A stretch of DNA of 64,000 nucleotides from Piper betle (lineage: Eukaryota > Streptophyta > Magnoliopsida > Piperales > Piperaceae), in the NCBI GenBank assembly GCA_033002965.1, contig JAURVB010003256.1, positions 62,001 through 126,000 of the forward strand, read 5' to 3'. The notes under the pieces are model-generated. The model ran no database searches. It had not been told where the DNA came from and worked only from the letters and a program-made list of their open reading frames with translations. The position numbers were made by a program, and so were the translations under genes. This document shows, one piece after another, positions 37,047 through 48,396 of this stretch. Numbering within the stretch: the first letter of the stretch is position 1; each line of letters opens with the position of its first letter.

Positions 37047-39937
37047 GCCTTCCAACTCATGCAACCCTAACACCACCAACAACAAAAATCGGCAATTACA
37101 CAAAACAATCCAATTGAACACTGAACAGAGTCATGAATCGCCTGCTCGCTAGATATTTGGCAACGTTTCGCCGACATCAACCACCGTTTCATGGACTCAG
37201 CATCAAACAATTAGGTATTAGGAATAGGAATCACACCCGTCCCCGTCTTCTACTCCCTCCGCCGCGGACGCCGCCGCCGCCGCCGCCGCCGACGGAGATT
37301 GATAGGAGGAGGTGGCCGGGGTGCTTTAATTCTAGGGTTGAGGAAGAGGAAAGGGTCCCATGCCCAACTACGGTTTAATCGAGGATTACTGGGTCGGTAA
37401 CCGAATATAAATAATGTTTGGTCCGACCTAATGCCCCAGTGATAAAAATTATAAATTAATAATATAAATAATATTTTTAAAATTTATTATTAAATTATCA
37501 TTAATAATTGTTAAATTTAAATCACATTAATCTTGATTTTTTTAAAAAAATTATTATAATATAATATTTTTTAACAAAAAAGATTAATTTTTATATTAAT
37601 TGACATGATAAAAACTAAGAAAAATAAAAGAGATAATGATTATATATATGATACATTAGTTTGTTGGTGAGAAAAAAATAATTTTTATAATGAAAAGAAT
37701 GATTAGATAATAAACTAATTATAAGATGAAAAAAAATATTTATTCATCAAATTTTTATTGTGCTACCATGACCGACTTGGCCAAAGAATTTTAACCTTAA
37801 ATGAGTTGCGTTTTTGTCAAAATTAACTGAACAGATATAAACAATACCTTGTCCAATGTTTGATTGGCCAACACCCACCTTATAGGAGACTGCCTAATCA
37901 AATCATCAAAATTTATTATGTTAATTGGAAATAAGACCAATCAAATAATGACCATAGTCTACTCTCGCTTTCTTATTAATTAAATTGATTACTCAAAAAA
38001 TAAATAAAGAAATCAAACAAACAAATTTAAACCCAACATATAAGACACACTTTAAATAACTTAAAATAAATAACAATATGAATGGAATATCAGTTTATTA
38101 ATGGTTATGACAGTTCAACGATAAATTATAAGACAAAGACTATTTGTTGAATTGAATAATAGATTTTCACAACTATGTTAATTTTACAATATGAAGTGTT
38201 CTAGAGCAAGCGATAAACGTATAACCAAAAACAATAATAATAATAATAATAATAATTATTATTATTATTATTATTATTATTATTTGTGCTGTGAATGTAA
38301 TTTTTGCTAATTAAAGACATTATATTGATGGTACACGAATCAATCAACGTTACGAATCTCATAATCAACGTGATTATGTCACATAAGTCGCGAAGCAGTC
38401 AGCTCTGCCAGCAGCTATATGATTTATCTTGCGGTTGCGAGTTCGCGACTATATATATTTGTCCATATGTACCTAGACAGCACACTATTTTATCATTAAT
38501 ATGTCTTGTAAACTAATACTGTGAACCAACATAACATGTAAACGCATAAGTGTCCGCAGTCACGGTCGGATAAATAGTTTCTGAAATGGTAAACTCGTCA
38601 GCTCTGGTTGCCACTTCATTCAACATTTGTAGTAGTCCTCACCGTCAAGCAGATGAGCAGTTATAGGGATACAAACTAGGACCAGCATTTACCTCTTCAA
38701 TCATCCCGTCAAGCAAGAATGTTCCTGCCTGCCTGCCTCCGTCCCTCACGCCAAGATAATAGCCACAAGCCTCTTTTTAGCTAGTTCTACACTTGGATCT
38801 TGGTCTTTTCGATTTTCATGGTAGATGATGGGGTAAATATGGTCCTGAACAGTAACTTGATGAACATCCATCCACACGCTTGAAGCTCAAGTATCAGATT
38901 ATATTACAATTCCCAATTTCCGTTATTCAGCCCAAATCAAAGAGGTCTAGATCATTTAATCAATGCGCATCGAGCTTGCCCTTCATAAGCTTTGACCTCG
39001 GCTTAACCAAGATAGTACCGACTACCTACAGAAAATTAATCTGCTAGTGTCACCGGTGTTTATCATTAGGTCAAGCAGTTAGTATGATCTATAGTGTATT
39101 CAAATGTCGGTATAGAAGCATACCTTTTCTACTTGTTTCTGGGGCCGTTTGGCCCTTTACAGGGTAAGATTTGATGCTGAATAGCACCAATAAAAGCAAG
39201 TTTGATCTATAGAGATGCAACCTGTGTCGATTTGAGTTTAGTACTGGAGCTCATCTGCTGAAAATACTTTTACCCTCCAAAACAAGAGAATGATTGATAT
39301 TAGACTGATCTCCTCTGTTCGTCAACTCTATTCGAGACAATAGGAATGAGAACATGGAAGAAAGCCATAAAATGCGTGGCCATAACCCATCTGAATTGAG
39401 ATTTCAACCTTATCCAACAGGGACCCCATATGTCCAGTCTCAGGGAACTCATCACTACTAAAATTTTGGGTACCTTGGGAATCCTTGCAGAACCCATTCT
39501 GCAGGCCACCCTACATTGCCCTGGGAATTAATCTGGAAACCTGTTTCTTGGTGTGGAATGGGGGCAGATGCATTGGAGAAAAATCATGCAGATGACGTGC
39601 CCTTCCAAAAGTTTGCTCGTGTGATATATTTGTGATATTTGTGCATCCAGCCATTTGTATAGGAAGATTTCTTAACATTTGGATGGCTAGCATTTGCATG
39701 TTGCAAATAAAATCTTCACACAAGACCAAGTTTATCATCGTTGACAGAATACTTGCAACGCCCTTTCGGTAGCCTCTTTCTTCAACTCCCAATCAAAAAT
39801 AAAGAAAAAAAGAAAGAAACCCAATCACTGTAATCTAATGTGGTAAAATCATGTTTCCTTTTTCAAATGAATAAATTTAACATATCGAAATGACAAAAAA
39901 GCAAATCAGACCATAACACTGAACATCCATGATTTCA
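37047..39937. other. Intergenic DNA between SRP19 and the PPR gene
   Basis: The left end has the SRP19 upstream region with a (CCG)n stretch near 37258-37293. A long AT-rich segment follows, with a microsatellite at 38231-38284. The right end should be the 3' flank of the PPR gene. No other gene is supported. Confidence 0.5.
38231..38284. repeat. (AAT)n/(ATT)n symmetrical microsatellite
   Basis: AAT repeats switch to their complement ATT repeats halfway, making a 54-base palindromic microsatellite that can fold on itself. Confidence 0.9.
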
Positions 39938-42328
39938 TCAAAGTGCCTTTGATCTTCCTCTCCTCCTCCGAAAAATGCCCTCCATTAGAGAGATATATAT
40001 AGAACACTTTACAGTGATTCCTTTCAGTGTCATTTCATCCAATACAATTTTGGCTTCTACAAATTTTCCACCTTGACAGAGAGCTTCAATCTTTTTTGTA
40101 TAAAATTTTGTATCAAGTTCTGAATTTCTACTTGGATTGTCACTGACACCCTGCTGATCATCCTCTACCTCTCTTGCATCCTGATCACAAGCAATAAAAA
40201 ATTGATCTTTATCCAACGAACTCTTCTTGTTGGCTGCATTTTCTTCTGTGGTCGAAGTCATAGAATTGAGCACTACGCCATTTTCAACCATCTTAGACAA
40301 GAGCTTCTCAGCTTCATCTGCTCTTCCAGCTTCTTTGAGAGCATGGATTAAAGTACCATAAGTATATTTATCTGGTTCTAATTTTTCTCCTCCATCTCAT
40401 AAAACAGTTCCTTTGCAACTTCAATGTTTTTCTCCTTGCACAAACCTGCTATGAGGGTGTTATATGAGATAACATCAACCATTTTCCCTCTTGAAACCCA
40501 CTTATGGAACAGTTTGAGAGCCTTATCCACCTTATTACAGTGACAAAGTCCACAGATCAATATATTACCGGTAACCACATCAGGCTTGAATGAATCCTCT
40601 ACCATTTTATTATAGAACTGAAAGGCATTCTCTAAATTTCCTTCTCTACAAAAACCATTGATAAGGGTATTGTAAGTAGTCTCATCAGGCACCATCCCGC
40701 TACCCAAGAGTTCATTCAACTTATCCAAAGCTAACTTCATCTTACGAGCACTACACAACCCAGCAATAACTGTATTATATGTAACAATACTAGGAACTAT
40801 GTTTTTTGTGACATTTCATTCCAAAGCTTCAATGCTGCTTCCACGTTTTCATCTCTAAAGTAACCTGCAATTACTGTACCATAACTGACTTCATCAGGGG
40901 TGTACCCTTTCTTCCGAGCAGTTTTTAATAACTCAGAAGCATCATTTATCTTCTTATCTACACAAAGGCAATGCAAAAATGAATTAAGCGTGAATGTATC
41001 CATCTTGAGACCTCTTCCAAGCATCTCATTCATCAACTTGTATGCCTTCTCCATAGTCCCTGCTTTACAATGACCACTGATCAAAGTATTATAGGTGACA
41101 CAATCAGGAGAAACCCCAACTTCCAGCATCTTTTCCATGTAATTAGTTGCATCATCCATCTTGCCTTCTTTACATAACCCTTTCACCATAATGTTGTGAG
41201 TGACAATATTTGGCTCAACCCCATTTTCTTTCATTTCATCAAGAAGTTTAGGTGGATCAATTATCCTGCTGTGCTCGAAGCATCCATTTATCAGAGTATT
41301 ATACGTGATTATATCAGGTCCAACATCAAGCTCGGTCATTTCATCTTTCAAGCGAAAAGCCTCCTCAAATTGATCATCCTTGCAAAAGCCATCAATTAAC
41401 ATGTTATAAGTCCACAAATCAGGCAAAAGATTACTCTGTGACATTAAATCAACAGTCCTTGCCGCCTCCTTCAACCATCCCATTCGGCAGTAACCGGAGA
41501 CCAGTGTGTTGTAGGTGTTCCGGTTAGGCACAAGACCTCTTGCTTTCATATCAAGAAGAACTTCCCGAGCATCTGTGAGCAAACCCCTTTTGCAGAATCC
41601 ATTTAGAAGAGTGTTATACGTAATCATATCAGGCAAACAATTGTAAGGCTCCACTCGCATTGACCGAAAATAATTCATGGCCTCGGCAAATTTAGACTTG
41701 GAGCAAAACCCGTAGATGAGGGTGTTAAACGTGATGGTGTTTGGGGGGATACTAAGCTTGTTCATATCTTTAAACACCTCCAGAGCGATTGAGAGTGAAG
41801 ATGGGGACGAGGAACGAATGAGGGAGTTCAAAAGGGAATTGGCAGTCTGAATTGAGGGTTGAAGGTTGTGCCGCTTCATGGCTTTGAAAACCTGGACGGC
41901 CAGGTGAGGCTTCTTGGCTTGGAGGTAGGCAACAATGGAGTTATTGAGGAGACACTTATGATTGATCATCTTCCCGCGAGTGGGAGGGCCGAGCAGTTTC
42001 CTCAGCAGCGTGTTGGCCGGATCAGAGGATACGAAAGGAGTGATGTTGTTGGGGGAAAGGGCGAATTTGGGGAGGTGGGTTCGGCAGAAAGTGAAGAAAG
42101 GGAGCAAAAGGCCGCGACTTTTGTCATTGGAAGTGATAAAAGCGAGTATCGGGGAAATGAGAGAAGCATCAAGGAATGGGATCAATGGGGAGAGTTTAGA
42201 ACGGAATGTTTTGTTATTGATGCCCTCCGATGAAGACAGAATCGATACAACCTTGTCGGTCACCCAGCTCGGATCAGTTTGGGGGATGAAGACGAAGCAC
42301 TATCCATTGTGGTGTCTGTCACCTCCAT
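39938..42328 (-). CDS. P-class pentatricopeptide repeat protein, intronless, three 1-bp deletions
   Basis: About 797 aa after correction. Tandem 35-residue PPR motifs fill most of the protein (ITFNTLIYGFCSKSKFAEAM, ITYNTLLNGFCKRGLLTDAR, VTYNTLISGHCKAGTMEKAY, TTYNTLINGFCREGNLENAF and others). No E or DYW domain is present, so it is P-class; such proteins bind organelle RNA for processing, stabilisation or translation. The target cannot be told. The preferred start is 42328 (MEVTDTTMDSASSSS). The frame breaks three times, always by one missing base in a homopolymer (plus-strand positions): G5 at 42281-42285, T6 at 40802-40807 and T5 at 40382-40386. Adding one base at each gives a continuous repeat register (for example MSQKN-IVPSIVTYNTVIAGLC). 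Confidence 0.88.
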
Positions 42329-43704
42329 TTCCCAAAAACAAAAACAACTCTCCAACGTTCAAAGAAAATAACTTTTCACTTCTCGCTCCTACTCTAGCAA
42401 GAACGAGTACATGCGAAACCAAATCAACAATTCATCAATATGAAACAGAGGGACAGAGACGATACGATCAGACACGAAGAAATTTCATGGAACAGATTTA
42501 GGAAAGGAAATAACGGATGAAACTCGCACAAGCTACCTGCTTGAGATTTCGAAGGGTTTCGAAGAGGGCCGGCTGCGGCGGCGCCGCCGGAGAGTTAGCT
42601 GGGAGAGGGGGCGGCGTTTCTGATTAGTTGAGAGGACGCCGAAACTTGTCCATGGTCCGAAATATGCAAACGGGCTTGCTTCGGCTCAGCTGGTTTGATT
42701 CTGCCCAACTAACAGTTCCAGAGAGAATTACTATCCACTATTCCACCAAAACAGGCGAAACAGCTGAGTACGAGAAAACAAAATATTCCTTGTTAGTATT
42801 AAGTTAATTATTTTATGTATAAATTATCCGGGACTTGTATTACAAATAAAATTTAATTTTATAGATAATTTTTTACTAATTAATAAGATATAAATTAATC
42901 TAATATATTAGATATAGATTATTATTGACCCAGACTTTAAAATAAATACTATTTGGAGGATGATATATTATAATATTTTAATTTTGTTATTATTATTATA
43001 TTTTAATTAGTCAAACCTATTATTTTTAATTTATTTTTAAATACAAACTCCCCTTTAATTAATAATAATAAAATATATTTGAATAAAAACACCAAATGTT
43101 CATGGTTATTTTATATGACTCGCTTACATGTTCTTTAATGAAGAAAAAAAATAAGGATTTTATTTTCTCATCAATGAGCACATTGGTGGGCCACTTAAAA
43201 GGTGATTACAGTTGATTTGAATATAAAATACATTTTAAATGTACTAATTTTTTAAGAAATGTAGTACATATATAATAATTTTATTAAGGTTAATTATTTA
43301 AATTTTTCATGTCATTTATATTTCTTTTATGTTAACCAAATAAAACAGTAATAATGAAAACTTTATAGTTTAAAGAGTCCAGCCTTGGGTAGAATTATTT
43401 TCTTATAATATCTGCATATAACAGCTTATATTTACTAAAATCTCATGTGGATTATATTCCTAATTCCTTGTTAAATTTCATGTTATTCTTGTTGATCACA
43501 AATGATAAACTTTTGTTATTAGTGGCTCATATATGTGACCTTTACCTCCCAGCCTCCTATAGTGCACACGAAATCTATTTAATCATGTCTCCCCCTCCAC
43601 TTGTACTTTATCATACGAGGGTGTGCAATTTTCTTTTGCATAAACATATATAATTATTTAATAAATATTTTTGAGGAGGGGTGTGCTTGTATTAGAGGCA
43701 ACTT
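42329..43704. other. PPR gene upstream region and AT-rich intergenic DNA
   Basis: The first 300 bases should hold the PPR promoter and leader. The remainder is AT-rich with no supported feature. Confidence 0.5.
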
Positions 43705-44696
43705 ATAAGTAATAACTCTCTGAAATCCATCAATTTAGTTACATATCTAATCTCTTCATGTAAGATTTAGTTTATTAATAAAAATGTGTATAACGATCTT
43801 TAAGTTGGTCAATCAAATTTTTGAAGGGATAACTTGGGCTCATCGTTTTACAATTTAGGTCGGGTCATTACCGTTAGTATCAGAGCCAATGTGATTCTGA
43901 GTCAAATGGTGGACTAGATTAGGAATGCTAAGTATGCTGTTGGTCATGGGCCAAAGAAAAATATGTATTGGGGTTAGCAACGGGTCAAGTGTAAAAATTT
44001 TGAGGACAAAATTTTCCCAAGTGGGTGGATTGTGAGATCTTTTAACTTAGTTTCATACTTAATAATTATTTGGATAAAATTTTATTTAGCAATAGGAATG
44101 GTCTATAAATCTTTAACTTTTATTAACTAATTTTGAAAAGATGATGTAGGGGCATTATGTTTAGACTCATTATGTATATTTTGAGACGAGTGTATATATT
44201 TGGTATCAGAGAGTTAATTTGAGATTATATCATATGATAGGTTGAACTAAAGATGTAGATTAGAGTGATGTGCAAGAGCTAAGTAGAACGTGGAGTAGGT
44301 TGCTAAACATAGGCTAAGTGAGAATTTTGGGAAAGAAATTTCGTAAGGTGGGTGGATTGTGAGATCACTCAATTTAGTTTCGCATCAAATATCTTTTAGT
44401 GTAAAATCTAGTTTGATAGTGAAGATGCGTATAATGATCTTTGGGTTAATCAACCACCCAGTAAGATTTTAGGTGAAAGAATTTATTAAAGTGGGTGGAT
44501 TATCTTTTAGTGATTTTCACACAGTAAAATCTTAGTTGTGTAGGTATTCACCAAGTAATTTCATCTCACATCCAATATCTTTTAGTGCAAGATTAAGTTT
44601 AGTTGTGTAGATATCCATAATGATTTTCAAGTTAGTCAACAAAGCTTTTAAAAAATGATTTAGGCTTGTCACGTTGTATTTTGGATTGGATCATTA
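43705..44696 (+). mobile_element. Tandem TRIM-like array (short LTRs with primer-binding and polypurine sites)
   Basis: The segment TCAATTTAGTT...CATGTAAGATTTAGTTT...ATAACGATCTTTAAGTTGGTCAA recurs with changes at about 43728, 44366 and 44560. One LTR-like copy ends GGGTCATTAC and is followed by TTAGTATCAGAGCCAATG (about 43870), like the initiator-Met tRNA primer site TGGTATCAGAGCC. A second TTGGTATCAGAGAG lies at about 44188. Two polypurine-like stretches (CCCAAGTGGGTGGA, near 44017; GTAAGGTGGGTGGA, near 44345) each directly precede TTGTGAGATC, the start of an LTR copy. The order LTR-PBS-PPT-LTR-PBS-PPT-LTR indicates a tandem array of a miniature retrotransposon with no coding region. Confidence 0.65.
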
Positions 44697-45208
44697 CAAA
44701 CTCCTCCACATTTTCTCCGAAAAATAAATCTTCTTATCAAATTTGTTTTAGATTTTAAGATTTCTATGTTGGTCTTTGACTTCTTAATGAAATTTTATAG
44801 TGAATATTTGGTTATATAAATTACAAAATTTATGATTATTGTATACCATTTATGATTGAGAAAAATTCAGTCTTACCCATCCTCCCCAATTTTATTTTTA
44901 AAAATGAATCTAACAAGTTGTCGCATCATGCATGATAAATGAACATTAATTTTATAAATTAATTTTTGCTGAATAATGAGATAGAATATATAATTATTTT
45001 ACATCTTAGACGTATACACTAATTGACTTTGACTTTAATGATAAATCCTAATTGAATGACAAGATTGATTAAAATAAATTGATTTATTCTTTTTTTATTT
45101 TTATTGTATTTTGATTAATTAAATCTCTTACTTTAGAAAGTATGAAGTTCCCCTTTAATTGTTAACATTAGATATAGATTCTAGTTAATCGTTACTTTAA
45201 AGATAAAT

Positions 45209-48144
45209 TGTAAAACCCACGATTCGAGTTAGGGTTTTATATTCAGAACCGGTCGGGTCGACCGTTATTTTTCGAGTTGAGTCAGTTTCAGGACACGTGT
45301 ACTGAGCCGATGCCAGTCGCGTGTATGAGCTATGAGGGTCATGCGTACCCAAGTATATGATGATAACGTCATGAACACAGCAGAACAGAATGAGTTATCA
45401 GATATATGAGAGTATGCCAGTCATTTTTTTATTATTTTTATATATAGTGGATCGTAGAATTAGTATTAGGCCGTTTACCGCGTTAGGACGCGTTCGGGCA
45501 GTCTGGGTGGGTTGTTAGTCATAGAGCATATCATTATAATATTGTGGTGTTGTTTGATTTTACGGGATTTTTCCCGATTTTTATGAATTTTTTTAGGATT
45601 TAATACGACTTAGTTATTATACTTGACTCGAGCCGGAGACGAGTCAAGTATTATTTACGAAATTGCCACCAGCCCTTTTCTTCCTCTTCCCCGACCTTTT
45701 CTTCCCCAGAACATTGCCGCGCGCCGCCCCTGTTCGCGCGCCACCGCCGCCACGGCCGACGCCGCCTGGCCGCCGTTCGACGCCGCCCGGCCCAGCCACG
45801 GCGTCGCCATGCTGCCCCGACCAAGTCCGGCCCCAATCGGGCCGCCGTGACGCCGGAATCGCCGTGCGTAGCGCCGCGGCAAGGTTTTGGTCGCGTCGCC
45901 GATCGCGCCGCCGCCGACCGTCGCCACCACGATCAGGTGGTCGGCTCGACGTCCTCGACCCCTCAGCTGCCTTCCCCGACTGGAACGGAGGCCGTCGCCA
46001 CCGTGGCCGGCCGGATCTAGCGACCCATCGCCGCCGGCTCTGTTTAGCCTTTTCCGGCGAGCCACCGCCTCGGCCGACCATGTGGACGTCGTGGATGTGT
46101 CGGGCTCGCCGAGCCGGTTCCAATGGTACCCTATATGACCCCTATCCAGCTAGTAGACGCCGCCGGCGATTGTTGCCGGAAAACCACCGGAAGTCGCCGG
46201 AAAACCGCCAGTGGCTCCCGGAAAACCGCCGGAAAATCGGAATTTCTGGAATTCTCCGGAATTCACCGGATCTTCCGCGGGGCTCACCCAGTGGAGCCCA
46301 ATCGAGCTTCGGACGCCGATGAGCGCCGAATTTGAGCTCCGAGACGCGCGACGGAACCCTAGCCGTCGCCGATTGCCGACGACGTGAGGTATAATTACCT
46401 CCGATTGATTTATTTAAAATTGATGATAATTGTTAGCATAGCATGCTAGGGTTAATTAATTATCATGATTAATGTCTTGACCATGAATAAAGTAAAGATG
46501 TGCATGATGAGATTATTAGTGAATGAAGTGATCTAATGAGATGAATTGTGTATGAACATGTTAAACTAGTACGATGCAACTTAGAAGAACAGAATAAAAT
46601 ATGGTATGAGTAGTTGAGTTAGGATTATTTACTCTTATAATTATTTGATGGTTATTTTGATGATGATTCTGTGTTTAATTGTGTTGAGTTTGATGCATCA
46701 TTTAGTTAGCGGGCGTTAGTATTTAGTTTTGATGTGTAGGTACGGAATAGGAGCTCGCCGCCTAGGCGCGATGACACGCTTGGAGCTTCTACCAGGTCCG
46801 TTTAGGACTCGTCTTGTTTTACGCTCTTCCATTGTATGTTTATTTTATTATTGCAGGGCGGGTTAAGTGGCGTTTTATCGGATCCCACTTAACTCGGGCC
46901 ATTTAATCGAATATTTCCGGATTAATAACCCCTCGAGGATGAGATCCCTCGAGGATGATTTCGAAAACAAGATCCACCACAAGTTGCCTTCGGGCCTATT
47001 ATATGAATCCCTTCCCAGGCCTATATATATAGTTTTATCGAGTTTTCAGTGAGACGAGAGATGGAGAAACCGACTGCACGTACCATGCAGAGGATGCCGT
47101 GACAGTCAAAGCGGGCTCTGGATTAGTGCCAGCGGACTGTTCCATTCCCGAGGGATCCTGACAACTCCGCGTTTGAGTTCCTCACACCCGGAGAACGTGG
47201 AGGTTTACGGGTACTGTTTAGTACAGCGCATGTCCGGACTTGTGGTTCAAAGGGTACTAAAGGCGACTGCCTGAGAGTACTCGGCCTTCGTGCTCAAGGC
47301 CAGGAGAGATATGGAGGTTCGGAGAGGGCTTAGGATAAAGTTTCATGAGAAGTACTGAAAAGAAGTGCTGAGAGTAGCACAGTACCAGCAGCAGAGCAGT
47401 AAGTTCGGGATGCTACCGGGTCTGCAGCCCAGTGGCTCCTCAGTAGTGCCCTTCAGAGTGTTCTCGTGGAGTATGATGTTTTCTTTCAGATGAGAGTTTG
47501 CTCTCATAGCCAGTTTGTTATAGTTATTTTATTTTCCGGACCAGTAACGCTTGTTACTGACGTTTTTCTTATATATATGTAGGTGATAAGCACGAGATGG
47601 ATGAGCCAGCTTGGACGGAGGAGCAATGAGGTCTTGTGCACACACATGTTAGATTTCTGAATGTTTAATATTGTATTATTATGTTATTATTTTGCGAATG
47701 ACATGATTAAATGTTTGATGCATGACAATGACATGAAATGAAATGATCAGAGTAGCGCAGCAAAAGTATGATGGGTTAGGACCCAAGTTCCAGAATGAGC
47801 TTATAGTATATCAGATTGTGTGTAATGAAATTGTTGATATATGCTTATATACTTGTATATATTATTTTGACAGGGTGGACCCTAATCGCACTTTTAGGGG
47901 AGACCCTGTCTGTTTTATTTCAGAATTTTGATCGTAACCGTATTGGTGTGTATTTTGAATTGCTTGTCATTCATGTAGTACCATGTTAGGATTTTTCGTA
48001 TTTATTCATTCATGATGGATCGTATCTTCATCTTAAGACGCCGAGATTGGATCCACATGAGTTAGGTTCGGGTTAGCCGACCTAACCGGGGCCTGTAACA
48101 TGCCGGTTCGGTTCACGAGCGTGAACCGGATTTGAGGTGTTACA
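45209..48144. mobile_element. Solo LTR 1 (about 2.94 kb), TSD TAAAT
   Basis: The unit starts TGTAAAACCC and ends GGTGTTACA. The 5-bp duplication TAAAT is exact on both sides (45204-45208 and 48145-48149). No terminal direct repeats, gag/pol frame, primer site or polypurine tract occur inside, so a solo LTR left by recombination is the best reading. TG...CA ends, long LTR size and TGTAACACC-type terminus resemble plant Ty3/gypsy Tekay/Del elements (inference). It contains a GC-rich block (45660-46390) with CCGGAAAACCGCCGG-type short repeats, preceded by the dyad ATACTTGACTCG...CGAGTCAAGTAT (45619-45651). Overlapping long frames in the GC-rich block on both strands are compositional. Confidence 0.85.
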
Positions 48145-48396
48145 TAAATCCTACCTTAGCTAGAGAATATATATTATGATAATTTAATTTCTTATTTATT
48201 ATTTTTAATGTATTTTGATTCGTTTAATCTCATATTTTTAATTGGAGGCTATATTGACATCACATTTTATTAATAATAAAGAGTAGATTTGGATTCAGAT
48301 TTATGTTATTTTTAAATGTTACATGTGTGTTAAATCTGAAATTTATAAAGCAGTTATGTTGATTGTTAAAAAATTTACCATCTGAGTCTAAGATCA

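Noticed and set aside
37133..37378. 81-aa plus-strand frame next to SRP19 with a proline run
   Set aside because: The proline run comes from a (CCG)n repeat in the SRP19 upstream region; no domain and no splice partner seen.
38231..38284. Possible array-like regularity
   Set aside because: It is a simple trinucleotide microsatellite; no spacer/repeat structure like CRISPR is present anywhere in the window.
41859..42501. Long plus-strand frames opposite the PPR gene
   Set aside because: They are antisense shadows of the PPR coding strand with no family resemblance.
45623..46335. Many long frames (up to 219 aa) in the GC-rich block of solo LTR 1, and similar ones at 50137-50862
   Set aside because: Frames are open on both strands and in several phases, are Pro/Arg/Ala-rich and not conserved as protein between the two LTR copies; this is GC-content noise.
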